DNA of 64,000 bases from Notospermus geniculatus (GCA_002633025.1 NMRB01000796.1:195417-259416), one strand, 5' to 3'. Shown: positions 41,115-51,262, numbered from the stretch's first letter. Numbers and translations: made by a program. Notes: generated by a model from the letters alone, not told the origin.

Positions 41115-42201
41115 AGCTAGGTGCACACAGAGCGTAATGCTTGCGCGATCTTAGCCGCAAGCCTCTTCGAGAGCACGCAAGGCCCAAAAAATCTCTGTGT
41201 GCACCTGAGGCCGTAAGCCGTTAGTGCTTGCGTCCCGAGGCGCAGGCAGAATCGTAAGGATCAAAATTTTTTGATATTTGCCGCCGACCACCTACAGGAC
41301 GCAAGGCCGCGCGGGAATGTCAAATTGCCGCTTTTTGTCACATGATCAAAATGGCAGCGACCGTTGAGGAGGGTACCACATCGTGGAGCAATGAAACTGA
41401 TGAACTGTTGGTATCCCTGTGGCGCCAGCATGTTCATCTCTACGATACAACCATCCCTGAATTCAAGGTCAAGGCAGGCGAACAACTGCGAACCGGGCGG
41501 GAGCCTCGTCGTACATGATGAGTGCATAGCATATAGGCCTAGGCCTGGCATGGGAGCGAGTTCAGAATTCACTAAAGTTGTATTCATACATCGATCATGT
41601 GATAATGCCGGTGTCACATCTGCCAGTGTCTCCCATCTGTGAGTGTTCCCCTCCTATTGTCTGACGGAATAAGCGGCGACTTGACAATAGAGGACACACA
41701 GAGAAACATGTTGATCTATCTGCTAGCGTTTGCCAAACAATAAGGGGACACACTCACCCACAGAAACACTGACAGATATAACACTTGTATCGTCTGCACC
41801 GTCATGATGTATCATTGCACAAGCCTTCCACGTATTTTCCCGAAATAAAGAAACCCATAGCAGAACGACACCGAACACTAGCGGGACTAGGGACTGATCA
41901 AATCACAAATGAATTTGGAAGTTGTGCGGCAACATGATCGATGCAATAATATGGACGTGGTTGGTAGCCGCCATTTTGTCGATTGAAAATACCGCCAAAT
42001 TTTGGTCTATACCGGCACTGCGCAAGCGCCAACCCCGCCAAATTTAGGCCCGATACCGCGCAAGCGCTAATGGCAAAGATCCTTGCGCCCTCGTGTTCAC
42101 ACAGCGGCGCAACGATTCAGAGGACTGCGTGATCGTAAGGTTTCGCGGATTGCGGCTGCGGCTAAGATCGCGCAAGCACTAAGCTCTGTGTGCACCCAGC
42201 T
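41115..42201. mobile_element. PIF/Harbinger-type element, 1087 bp, TAA target-site duplication
   Basis: Ends AGCTAGGTGCACACAGAGCG and complement (..GTGCACCCAGCT) share CTTGCGCGATCTTAGCCGCA. TAA flanks at 41112-41114 and 42202-42204. It sits inside the 45-bp minisatellite. It carries a MADF/Myb-like ORF and lacks the DDE transposase, so it is a deletion derivative. The 3-bp TAA duplication plus a Myb-like ORF fits PIF/Harbinger. Confidence 0.82.
41351..41518 (+). CDS. MADF/Myb-SANT-like ORF fragment
   Basis: 55 codons from ATG: MAATVEEGTTSWSNETDELL then VSLWRQHVHLYDTTIPEFKV. W..E...LL.LW..H..LYD...PxF is the first helix pair of MADF/Myb-like domains, the accessory DNA-binding protein that works with Harbinger transposases. 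The rest of the domain is lost after KAGEQLRTG. An intron donor (AAGGTCAAGG region) or a deletion is possible. Confidence 0.55.
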   Translation: MAATVEEGTTSWSNETDELLVSLWRQHVHLYDTTIPEFKVKAGEQLRTGREPRRT

Positions 42202-42204
42202 TAA

Positions 42205-42660
42205 AGAAAGAGGACATCCCCAAGTCTCTGCGGGACTCCCTCTCACCAAAGGAAGAGGACATCCCCAAATCTCTGCAGGACTCCCTCTCACCAAAGAAAG
42301 AGGACATCCCCACAACTCGNATCTCAGTAGAACTCCGACGCACCAAAGAGAGACTGCATCCCAAATCTTAGTAGTACTCCCACTCACCAAAGAAAGAGGA
42401 CATCCCCAAAGCTCACGTGGACTCCCCCTCACCCAAGAGAGATTGCATCCCCAAATCTCAGTAGGACTCACACTTACCGAAGAATGAGGACATCCCCAAG
42501 AATGAGGACATCCCCAAAGCTCAGGTGGACTCCGACGCACCGAAGAGAGAGGGCCTCCCCAAATCTCAACAGGACTCACACTTACCGAAGAAGGAGGACA
42601 TCCCCAAATTTCAGTGGAACTCCAACTCACGAAAGAAAAACAATATTCCTGAATCCTCAT
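42205..42660. repeat. 45-bp minisatellite, block 2
   Basis: About ten units. Being 45 bp, the unit keeps frame and yields ISAGLPLTKERGHPQ repeats on the plus strand and SFFGERESCRDLGMS on the minus strand. Substitutions fall in all codon positions, so I treat the frames as by-products. Confidence 0.9.
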
Positions 42661-42869
42661 AACGACAATTCAGCAAGTTGCAATGAGGAGTTGAAGATTC
42701 CTCTGACAGCACCTAGAACATCAGGGGTTCTAAAATTGAAGAAACATGCATTCCATATAGAATTGTCGTATGATGAACTTTACTTATATTTGTGGCAGAG
42801 GTAATGAAGCTACTGCATGTGTGTGAAGAAAAGGGGTTACTGCCTTTTGAGGGCGAGAAACAAAGTGGC

Positions 42870-43380
42870 GGCCGTGGGACTCCCTCTCAGAAAAGAAACA
42901 GGACATCCCCGAATATCTGCGGGACTCCCTCTGACCAAGGAAAGAGGACATCCCCAAATCTCCGTGAGACCCCCTCTCAGTAAAGAAAGAGGACATTCCC
43001 AATTCTCTGTGGGACCCCCTCTCAGTAAAGAAAGAGAACATCCCCAAATCTCTGCAGGACTCCCTCGCACCAAAGAAAGAGGACATCCCCAAAACTCAGT
43101 GGGACCCCCCACCCTCCACACCCCACCAAAGAAAGAGGACATCCCAAAGCTCGTGTATACTCCCAACCTACAAAGAAAGAGCCCATCCCCNCCCCAAATT
43201 TCAGTAGAACTCCGACGCACCAAAGAGAGACTGCATCCCAAATCTTAGTAGTACTCCCACTCACCAAAGAAAGAGGACATCCCCAAAGCTCACGTGGACT
43301 CCCCCTCGACCAAGAGAGATTGCATCCCCAAATCTCAGTAGGACTCACACTTACCGGAGAATGAGGACATCCCCAAGAAT
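42870..43380. repeat. 45-bp minisatellite, block 3
   Basis: A further array of the same unit. The stretch 43200-43370 repeats 42330-42490 at higher-order level (GACGCACCAAAGAGAGACTG shared), showing block-wise duplication. Confidence 0.9.
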
Positions 43381-43480
43381 TTGTATGATTTCTGTAATGT
43401 AAATCAGCTGAGTGTCAATACTGGAAAAACTAAGGTGATGGTCTTTACAAGATCTAAGGTCAGGCGAGTGTTGGTAGTGA
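43377..43480 (+). pseudogene. Non-LTR reverse transcriptase fragment
   Basis: NLYDFCNVNQLSVNTGKTKV then MVFTRSKVR matches the RT block (LSVNxxKTKVMVF) downstream of YADD in many LINEs. Only about 30 residues remain. Confidence 0.6.
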
Positions 43481-43654
43481 ATTCAAGTCAGGCCCATTCG
43501 GAGTCCATTCCATTCCAACAGGCAGGCTAGGCGTCAATAGGCTAACCTTAGCCAGGTCAATAAACGTGAGTAGGCTATTTACCAGTATTTACCCTTGTTG
43601 CTGATCCTCTTGAAAGGGTAGAAGAATACACCATGTAAACCATGTAAAAGACTC

Positions 43655-44022
43655 TTGGGAGCCAAGGATGAAGATTTGGGACGGGTCCTGGGTCAGATGC
43701 TCAAAAAATATCCAACTCTGGCATTGAATGCATTCAGAGAGGCACAGTTAACATCATTGGACCACCTCTCAGTTGAACACTCACTTGATTTACAGTTGTT
43801 GTTAAATCTTTCTTTTTACAAATTTCGCCAATTGAGAAATTATTTCGACAATCATGGCATGAAGGTGTTTGCCTCTGAGGCCTCAATGCGTCAAGAGCTC
43901 TGGCTGAAGTTGGGTGGAGACAAGGGAGGTACATCAACGAAACTGTGCTTTCAGATTGCCAACATTGTCGGTGGGAACAGTGCTGAGAACACACAACTGT
44001 TAGCGTTCTTTTCTTGCATATA
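43655..44022 (+). pseudogene. GGDKGG-family N-terminal part, third copy
   Basis: Reads LGRVLGQMLKKYPTLALNAF, SLDLQLLLNLSFYKFRQLRN, GMKVFASEASMRQELWLKLG, GDKGGTSTKLCFQIANIVGG, NSAENTQLLAFF. It supplies the N-terminal part missing from the 29- and 37-kb copies. It is cut off by a 36-bp tandem repeat. Confidence 0.6.
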
Positions 44023-44112
44023 ATCTTACAAAATTTATACTTGCTTTTCTTGCATATAATCTTACAAAATTTATACTTGCTTTTCTTGCATATAATCTTA
44101 CATAATTTAAAG
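44008..44112. repeat. 36-bp tandem repeat, three units
   Basis: CTTTTCTTGCATATAATCTT units, nearly identical, at 44008, 44044 and 44080. Confidence 0.93.
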
Positions 44113-44133
44113 TACACTCATCCCAAAAAATAA

Positions 44134-46207
44134 ATGGACAGCAGTACTGGAAACCACCAAAAGGATGCAAACATCCCGATCATCCCAAGGCGGTCAAAGC
44201 AGGATCTTGCCGTTATAGTAGATCAGTTGCAATGTGTGAAGAGATTGGTTTCTTCAGAGTGGGAATTGGGCATCCGATTGGTATTCCAAAGAGGCCACGC
44301 CGTTCTCGACCTCAAAAGACCAGCACTCCAGTCAGCCAACAAACAAACTGGGATTCAGATGATGATATCCCTTTGGCCTGCCTGTCAGCGATAACCCCAA
44401 CTAACCAAGATGTTGCCTCCGATGATGATGCCGAAGATCCATCCTTCCGTTTTGAATCCAGTCATTCCCTCAATGATATTTTGCCCATGTTGAGCTCTGA
44501 GTTGTCACCACTGAAAACCCAGGAAACCCAGGATACTCTCCCTTTTCAAGATATGGGGACAAGACGACAGAAAACCCTAATTCGGAAGTATAGGAAATAC
44601 GTATCTGAATTCAAGGACTTTGTCGCCAACTGCCTGGCACCTGGACATGGAGAAACACTGAAGCGAAGGGCAGAGGAATCGTCATCGAGTGATGATGATG
44701 ATAACGAATTGGATCCTAGCCTCCTAGCTTTAGTTGCCGCATACAGAAGTGCCCCGAATACTCATCTAAAAGCCATCGGGCCATATTCATAAAGGGTGTT
44801 TTTCTCTTAGACGCGATTAACTAGCAAAAACGCTGACTAAACAGGGGATATTCGCACGTTCAAGTTAGACAGCATTTCATAAAGAGTGATTAGATCACCA
44901 GACGTTTAACCAACGTACAAAAATAGGCACCCGCGTGCAAGTAACAAAAGAATTGTTAAACGTCCCAAGGGGCTTGTTTATCTCGCGTACAACTGTCATT
45001 TCGCCTTAGGCGCGCTGAAGCTTCGCAATGAATCCACTCCGTATCCTCGAATTAGGTGCAGAGGAAGCATGGGAAGAGGCAGAACGAAGGCAGCCTGTTG
45101 ATTTGCGTGTTTTTACAGATCATACAAATCCGGGAATCACGTGTGACAGCATCCCATGCCACTTGCTTCTTCTGATTGGCTGTAGCATCTGAACGTTTGT
45201 TTTCAATTACATCTTTCCGAATGTTTCAGCCTCAATTAGCCACATCCGCTGATTGGCTGTAAAATTGTCAGCTCGTTTTTTCGACATGTTGGGCTGTTAA
45301 GCCTAGTTCATACTTCGACGCAAAACCATCGGCGTCCGGCGCGCAATCAAAATCTACGGTGCCATGCATGACCGGGACCTTTGTTCTGACATGTTACGTG
45401 CTTCGTTACATGATCTTTCAGTGACTGGGGAATGCCCGCAGCAAGAGAATCGGTGATTAAGCGGGAAGTTAGACGCGGACAGATAAACGGCCGATCATCT
45501 CTTGTTGTGAATTGCGATCATCAAGGGTGTTTATCCACACGCGTACAAACCTGTTTTAACTAGCGTACAAAAGTTATCCGCGTCTAGGCTAATCGCGCGA
45601 TGATCACCCTTTGTGAATACGGCCCACCATCCTCGCGTCTATGTATTTTGCTGAAGACCAACCGTATTCAGACCGAAAACTTCAGAAAATTCTTGAATGC
45701 TCCAGACACATGATGAACAAAGCTAAGACCTACAAAGAGGAAATGGAAGCTGGGATGACAATCAACCAAATTCAAAGGAGGATGAAGCTTGATCCATTGA
45801 AACTTGAACATTTTCTTGACTGGTTGGTAACCTGCGGAATGTTGCAAGATGTAGCCTATGGAACATCCACCATAAAAGTGGAGAGTGGTTTTGAAGTCGT
45901 CATCCCCATGCTGGTGAAGGTCACGGTGAAAAAGGACATAGTGTCAACATACTTCATGTTCTGCGAAGATGTTGGTTTCGAAAAACATTTGTTTCGAAGT
46001 GCACTGTTGAATGTAGTGGATACTTGCAAAGCCAGTCAGAGGAAAGCTCCGTCAGGGTTGGATAACATCACTGCAGGACTAAAACAGAAGTACCAGAGTT
46101 TGTGTCAGCAGGACATGACACCTGTTACGTCACAGTTATTTGGAGTCGATATTGCCAAGGCAATTAAAGAAGCTAAACAAGCTGAGGAGGTGACTAAATA
46201 TACCTAA
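44134..46207 (+). pseudogene. Acidic-linker protein of a transposon-type gene, split by an insertion
   Basis: First part (44232-44776): KRPRRSRPQKTSTP, acidic Ser/Asp linkers, LIRKYRKYVSEFKDFVANCL and SLLALVAAYRSAPNTH. After the 849-bp insert the frame resumes MYFAEDQPYSDRKLQKILEC, EEMEAGMTINQIQRRMKLDP, LEHFLDWLVTCGMLQDVAYG and LLNVVDTCKASQRKAPSGLD. The start may be further upstream (44134, HQKDANIPIIPRR). A conserved-looking helical protein I cannot name; neighbours suggest that it is mobile-element encoded. Confidence 0.5.
44778..45626. mobile_element. 849-bp TIR element inside coding sequence
   Basis: Ends GGGCCATATTCATAAAGGGT and complement (ACCCTTTGTGAATACGGCCC), with CCATC on both sides (44773-44777, 45627-45631). 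Upstream frame THLKA and downstream LASMYF belong to one protein. A related end (GGGGCCATATTCATAAAAC) occurs at 40610. Confidence 0.8.
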
Positions 46208-46351
46208 AAAACTGGAAAAGAGGGCCCAGGAATTTCCAGGGCCATTCCGGGCATTCCCAGTCGAACCGCTACCGCGGGAGAGGCGGCGGCTATCAATCGA
46301 GGGGCAACAAGAAGCCATTCTACAACAAGAAGAAGTCCCAGCAGGACAAAT
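46070..46351 (+). pseudogene. RGG-rich gag-like C-terminus (DIRS-type suspected)
   Basis: GLKQKYQSLCQQDMTPVTSQ then LFGVDIAKAIKEAKQAEE; after a 2-base shift near 46200, YLKNWKRGPRNF, SNRYRGRGGGYQSRG and KKPFYNKKKSQQDK before TAG. An LFGxDIxKxIKE helix followed by an RG-rich nucleic-acid-binding tail is what I expect of DIRS/Ngaro gag proteins. No RT or tyrosine recombinase nearby. Confidence 0.4.
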
Positions 46352-46919
46352 AGAGAGGCCCCATGCAAGAGGCCCAGCAACAGAGGTTAGTACGCCTACT
46401 GATACCGAGAATGATCATGATACTGATATGATTTCTGATGAAACAGAATATGACTTCAATCTTTATGTCAGAGATATGGTGTCCAAGTCCAATGAGGACA
46501 TTGTGGACACGAAGCCAAATGTTTCATCACAGCCCCGGAGTGTATTGTACCGGATCTGGGAACTTACCCTGTTGATGTGATGGTTGAGTTGGAGGATGAT
46601 CTCATCTTAAATTTTGTACAAGAGTAGGAACAAGTTGAATGATGTATGGTGGGACTAATGTGTAAGCTACAATTGATACCACTAGCATATTGACCCGTGG
46701 CGAGCACATTTTGAGGGAGTTAGTTTGTCTAGAATATTCTGTGGTAGAGGGTCTGTTGCTTTACTGATGAGTTAATTTGGAGAGGGGTAGTTTAGTAATT
46801 TATTAACAGTTATTTAAATTAGGTTGAGTACCTCAACGGGCAGCTGAGCAGAGCTCATGCAAATCTGTTCATCCCTTCAAATTTAGTGGGCCCAAATAAA
46901 GTAAATCAGTGGCCAAGCG
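46352..46919 (+). other. Decayed coding-like region
   Basis: TENDHDTDMISDETEYDFNL and YVRDMVSKSNEDIVDTKPNV appear open from 46385 to about 46560; otherwise no gene. The stretch 46820-46860 (TACCTCAACGGGCAGCTGAG) recurs at 48605. Confidence 0.35.
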
Positions 46920-47380
46920 GTGGCAGGAATTTCTGAAGCTGCCTCTGCTCTGATGCCGAAGGTTACAGACATAGGGAGGTCTATTCGGAGGAATCGGCAG
47001 GCAGCCCATCCAGAGCTTTTACCGTTCCCGGAAATTGCTCAAGATGCAGTTATACCTCTACAATATCAACTGACTTCCCGCCAAAGCCAGTTTCTTCAAG
47101 TGGACAGTGGTGTCGGAGATCCCAACAGACTTTTGTTGTTTGCTTCCGCGGACGGCTTGGGATTGTTGAGGGATTCACCTTATTGGGCAGCGGACGGAAC
47201 TTTTCAAGACAATGCCGGAGATATTTTTCAGCTATACACTGTAACCGATACTATGACTTCATATACGTGGATTCTGACATTTCCTTCAAAACAAACGAAA
47301 TGAAGGACTTGATAAAGGCTAGCTTGTTGCTGTTTGTTGAAGGACAACCAGAGAAGAAACTGGAAGAGTGTTTTGGCTGG
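46920..47380 (+). pseudogene. MULE-type transposase segment, copy 1
   Basis: SEAASALMPKVTDIGRSIRR, YQLTSRQSQFLQVDSGVGDP, NRLLLFASADGLGLLRDSPY, WAADGTFQDNAGDIFQLYTV. RxLxFAsxxxLxLLxxxxxWxxDGTFxxxPxxFxQLYT is the start of the MULE catalytic domain; D of DGTF is the first catalytic acid. It ends after ..KASLLLFVEGQPEKKLEE in a second frame. Rest missing. Confidence 0.75.
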
Positions 47381-47399
47381 GGGGCTGTTTACGTTCGTC

Positions 47400-48010
47400 G
47401 GTCTTTTTATCTATTTTATGATATTTCCGGATCCATAGGCGTAGCTACCAAGACAAGTGGTAGGCCTAGAAGAGGAGGCAAGAAGGCGTGTGCATGATGC
47501 ATGATCATATGCCTATGCATCCTATTTATACACCTAGTCCGCTAATTCCCAATGGCGCGTGATGCCGGATAGCCTATTTATGCATGTGTATTTATTGTTC
47601 TTCTCCTTCGCCCAATAGGTAACAAACATTGTTCACATCCCTGCTGCTCTCTGTGGCCTAATGAATCATGATGCCAGCTGATGATCCATCCATTCTGTTT
47701 TGATGATGTCAGGTGGTGGTGCACGCATGCCACGCTGAAAGCAGCGGCACTTCAAGGGGCACCAAAGCAACCAGGCACTCCTTGAGGCCAAACGGAGGAA
47801 GCGAGAAGGTAGTTCGTCACATGTCCAATCCATCTGACATCTATCCAATTTATCCGATTTCCTATGCATGATTTTTTCCTGTGTGTAGGCCAAGGCCTAG
47901 AGGAAAAAGAATCCAAAAAAATCGTCATCGCTCTCTGTATAATTTCTTGCACTAGGCCTACCACCAATGTAGTTAACAACACGTTTTCTCTGTTGCATTT
48001 CCACACAGGT
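47400..48010. other. No supported gene
   Basis: Sequence between MULE segments with repeated ATGATGCATGATCAT-like motifs and short non-homologous frames. Confidence 0.35.
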
Positions 48011-48600
48011 CATCTACTAGCTCACAACACCGCCTCATCTCAGTCCGAAGAAGCCGTCCCTTCTTATTTAACTGCTGTACCGTACATCAGTTACCTGAAG
48101 TTGTAATTCCTGCTCCTGATTCTAGTCCTGAAGCTGTTGTTCCTGCTCATGATCATCCTAGTCCTAGACAGATTATAAATCTTTTACCTGAAGCTGTTGT
48201 TCCTGCTCATGATCAGCCTAGTCCTAGACAGTTGAATCTATTGCCTGAAGCTGTTGTTCCTGCTCACGATCATCAATGTCCTAGACAGTTTAATCTATTA
48301 CCTGAAGCTGTTGTTCCTGCTCACAATCATCCTAGTCCTAGACAGTTGAGTCTACTACCTGAAGCTGTTGTTTCTGTTCATGATCATATTAGTCCTAGGA
48401 TGAATGATTCTAGGTTTCATGATGTCTTTTATTGTCCAAATGGTTCTCCTAAACTGATTGATGCTATCAGGGTTGATGGTGGAGGCGACGAAAACCCGGA
48501 TCACATTGAGCAAAAATTTCTCTGGGCAGAGTGGCATTTACAAATGGGGAAACTTGCAACATTTGTGTCAACCAGATTTAGCGGAGGCAGATTTAAATGA
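48011..48600 (+). CDS. Protein with 19-residue repeats, possibly FLYWCH/MULE-linked
   Basis: After an acceptor CATTTCCACACAG the frame reads SSQSEEAVPS; from about 48090 another frame gives five repeats like PEAVVPAHDHPSPRQLNLL, then MNDSRFHDVFYCPNGSPKLI and EQKFLWAEWHLQ to a stop at 48600. SPKLIDA and the Trp/Cys-rich part just after are reminiscent of a FLYWCH finger that precedes MULE transposases, but the match is weak. Followed directly by MULE copy 2. Confidence 0.4.
48105..48405. repeat. 57-bp in-frame tandem repeat
   Basis: Five units of CCTGAAGCTGTTGTTCCTGC type; the unit is divisible by three and keeps one frame open across all copies. Confidence 0.9.
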
Positions 48601-48619
48601 GGTTGAGCACCTCAACGGG

Positions 48620-48975
48620 CAGCTGAGCAGAAGGTTACAGACATAGGGAGGTCTATTCGGAGGAATCGGCAGGCAGCCCATCCAGAGCTTTTACCGTTCC
48701 CGGAAATTGCTCAAGATGCAGTTATACCTCTACAATATCAACTGACTTCGCGCCAAAGCCAGTTTCTTCAAGTGGACAGTGGTGTCGGAGATCTCAACAG
48801 ACTTTTGTTGTTTGCTTCCGCGGACGGCTTGGGATTGTTGAGGGATTCACCTTATTGGGCAGCGGACGGAACTTTCAAGACAGTGCCGGAGATATTTTTT
48901 CAGCTATACACTGTAACCGATACTATGACTTCATATACCTGGATTCTGACATTTCCTTCAAAACAAACGAAATGA
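48620..48975 (+). pseudogene. MULE-type transposase segment, copy 2
   Basis: Near-identical to copy 1 from KVTDIG onwards; frame TFKTVPEIFFQLYTVTDTMT is closer to the family norm than copy 1. Cut by an assembly gap at 48976. Confidence 0.75.
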
Positions 48976-49045
48976 NNNNNNNNNNNNNNNNNNNNNNNNN
49001 NNNNNNNNNNNNGTTTTTCGTAGGTGCCTTGAATATATGATACAA

Positions 49046-49186
49046 ATATCATCATATGAGCTGAGCTGTATCAGTCCCTTGTATCATGGCCTTCGACCCC
49101 GTATCATCCCTCGGGCTCCGCCCTCGGGATGATACGGGGTCTCAGGCCATGATACCGGGACTGATACAGCTCAGCTCATATGATAA
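49046..49186. repeat. GC-rich long hairpin
   Basis: TATGAGCTGAGCTGTATCAG.. pairs with ..CTGATACAGCTCAGCTCATA; the centre CCCTCGGGCTCCGCCCTCGG is also self-complementary. About 65-bp arms. Probably a foldback MITE; adjacent to an assembly gap. Confidence 0.88.
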
Positions 49187-49189
49187 CAT

Positions 49190-49600
49190 CTAAGTATCAA
49201 CTGACTTCCCGCCAAGGCCAGTTTCTTCAAGTGGACAGTGGTGTCGGAGATCCCAACAGACTTTTGTTGTTTGCTTCCGCGGACGACTTGGGATTCACCT
49301 TATTGGGCAGTGGACGGAACTTTCAAGACAGTGCCGGAGATATTTTTTCAGCTATACACTGTGACCGATACTATGACTTCATTACCTGGATTATGACATT
49401 TTCCCCCAAAACAAACGAAATGAAGGACTTGATAAAGGCTAGCATGTTGGTGTTTGTTGAAGGACAACCAGAGAAGGAACTGGAAGAGCGTTTTGATCAC
49501 CTCAAGAAGGTTAGCAAGGTGTGCATGTGGACCTCTCCCAGCCCACGGACTACAATCCTTTACAGCGTCCATGGGGCAACAATACGATGATCAACTCGTT
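49190..49600 (+). pseudogene. MULE-type transposase segment, copy 3
   Basis: Starts at YQLTSRQGQFLQVDSGVGDP after a hairpin element, lacks GLLRDSP, continues FLYDLIKAS-type sequence (KDLIKASMLVFVEGQPEKEL) and extends further than the others to FDHLKKVSKVCMW. A following frame reads QLVDLCQHILSGGWREKFT. Confidence 0.7.
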
Positions 49601-49761
49601 GATCTTTGCCAACATATCTTGTCCGGAGGGTGGAGAGAGAAGTTTACCTCGTACACGCAAGCTGGTCGTGATTACCTAATTCTGGAGACATGCATCCTGG
49701 CCAAGGCATGGGAACTCCAGTTGCCACCCCCGGCGATACTCCACACAATTGATGAAATTCA

Positions 49762-50033
49762 CATAATAATAATAATAATAATAATGATAATAATAATGGT
49801 GAGTTCTTATATAGCGCTTCATAGCGTATTACGCTCTCTAAGCGCTTCACACATTATTACCCCAGCCTATGATTCAGAAACCTTTCTGTAGAAACCAAAG
49901 GGCAGCCACAATATAGCGCACACGATGGACATTTCAGGCCAGTTGAGAGTTTACAGAGTGGCACGGCCGGGGATCGAACCCACGACCTTCCGATCACGAG
50001 CCCACAGCCCTGACCATTATGCCACCGCGCTCC
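49762..50033 (-). mobile_element. tRNA-derived SINE with (TTA)n tail
   Basis: Minus strand starts GTGGAGCGCGGTGGCATAAT (A box TGGCATAATGGTCAGGG) and has a B box GGTTCGATCCC about 35 nt on. The body contains TAATAATGTGTGAAGCGCTT and the 3' end is an (ATT)n run (49762-49797 on plus). The AGCGCTT..TATATAGCGC body is a very common marine-invertebrate repeat. Transcribed by pol III and mobilised by a LINE. Confidence 0.85.
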
Positions 50034-50444
50034 ACATGAAAGAGGCCAGCCACTTCAGGAAGGATGGTCCAGCTGAACCGGCATAGAGAAAACGCGGAAT
50101 TCCACGGAATTCCACGCTAGACATAATTTGGTGTCTGCAGTTTATAAAGTACTATTAACTGGTGTGAAACTTGTCACGTGGATCATCTCCTCGCGTCCCC
50201 TCCCCTTATCTCTTATCATATTGGCACTAGCCTAGATACGAGGTAGCAAGGTGGTTAGGCTACAGAAACAATGCCGCTGTTGCCGCATTCCAACTGCTTT
50301 GCTTGGCCTTGTAATTTCATTATTATTATACCCTACATGACGTGTGTCCGTACCGGTACTTTTGATCACTTTCAGTTCACCATGTTCACTATCTTTTCAG
50401 AAAATCGATGACGCTATATTCATGAGTGCTGCAGGTCAGATGAT
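50034..50444. other. No gene seen
   Basis: Non-coding; repeated GGAATTCCACGGAATTCCACG at 50097-50117. Confidence 0.4.
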
Positions 50445-50792
50445 CTTAAAGGATTCTTTTTAATAGATTCTGACACTGATGATGGTGCAGTGCGTGAGAG
50501 CATATTGAAGAACTTTAATCCCCGAAAAAAGAGGATGACCAAAAAGAAAAAGGCAAGGTCATCAGTTTCCTCACAGACCATTTTAACAGGGGAGTTTGTT
50601 ATCGTGCAGACGAAATATGATCCGGATCGTCTCCCATGTCCCTGCAACTTTTGGTGCGCAACATGTCTTCAAGCGCCTAGATCACCACCTGGACCATCGG
50701 AGGGGAATTTTAGTCAGGAGACGCAGACAGCTGTCACAGGCCAACTCAATATGATGCTGTGCTCGGGTCACCATTTGTATTATAGAAATTAA
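50445..50792 (+). CDS. Exon of a HIRAN-type gene (N-terminal part), hypothetical
   Basis: DSDTDDGAVRESILKNFNPR, KKRMTKKKKARSSVSSQTIL, TGEFVIVQTKYDPDRLPCPC. Basic linker then a CPCNFWC segment. It is upstream of and on the same strand as the HIRAN exon. Boundaries uncertain; not recognised by itself. Confidence 0.4.
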   Translation, partial: LKGFFLIDSDTDDGAVRESILKNFNPRKKRMTKKKKARSSVSSQTILTGEFVIVQTKYDPDRLPCPCNFWCATCLQAPRSPPGPSEGNFSQETQTAVTGQLNMMLCSGHHLYYRN

Positions 50793-50946
50793 GGTAGGCC
50801 TATCTGTAAATTTTATTAATTAGTGATTTTTGATTTAAAAACACATCTATGAAATTCTTACACGCGCAGAATTGTATTGACAGCGACCTACCCTTGCCCA
50901 GGCTGCATGGCAAACCAAACCTAATTCCAGTCTTTTGCTTATGCAG

Positions 50947-51262
50947 GATAGTGACACTACCTGAACCTCGGCAACAGCAGTCATCACCGACCAAATCTCC
51001 TTTACCTATTATTTCACCTGGCAGGAATTGGTCGCCAATTTTTGATGATTATAAAGTTATGGAATCGCCTGAGATTCATATTGGATCACCAGTTGATAAG
51101 CCGCTCTCACCGGTTTGTGCGTCGGTGACTGTTGAGTTGACCCCTAAATTACCCTCCAAGGCGTCAACCCCAAGGAGAAATCTGTCTTCAGTGATAAGGG
51201 ATTTGTTTAACGCCTCGTCAGTCGTGAGTACCCCAGAAGGATGTTACACAGCAGTATGTTAG
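50947..51262 (+). CDS. Proline/serine-rich linker exon of the HIRAN-type gene
   Basis: After GCTTATGCAG: IVTLPEPRQQQSSPTKSPLP then SPGRNWSPIFDDYKVMESPE, disordered. Continues to TPRRNLSSVIRDLFNASSVV. No domain. Confidence 0.4.

Noticed and set aside
42083-43348. Long repeat-protein ORFs on both strands
   Set aside because: By-product of a 45-bp minisatellite without a codon-position bias visible to me.
43655-46351. One continuous gene from the GGDKGG segment to the RGG tail
   Set aside because: A 36-bp satellite and an 849-bp insertion intervene, and frames change; a single protein cannot be shown.
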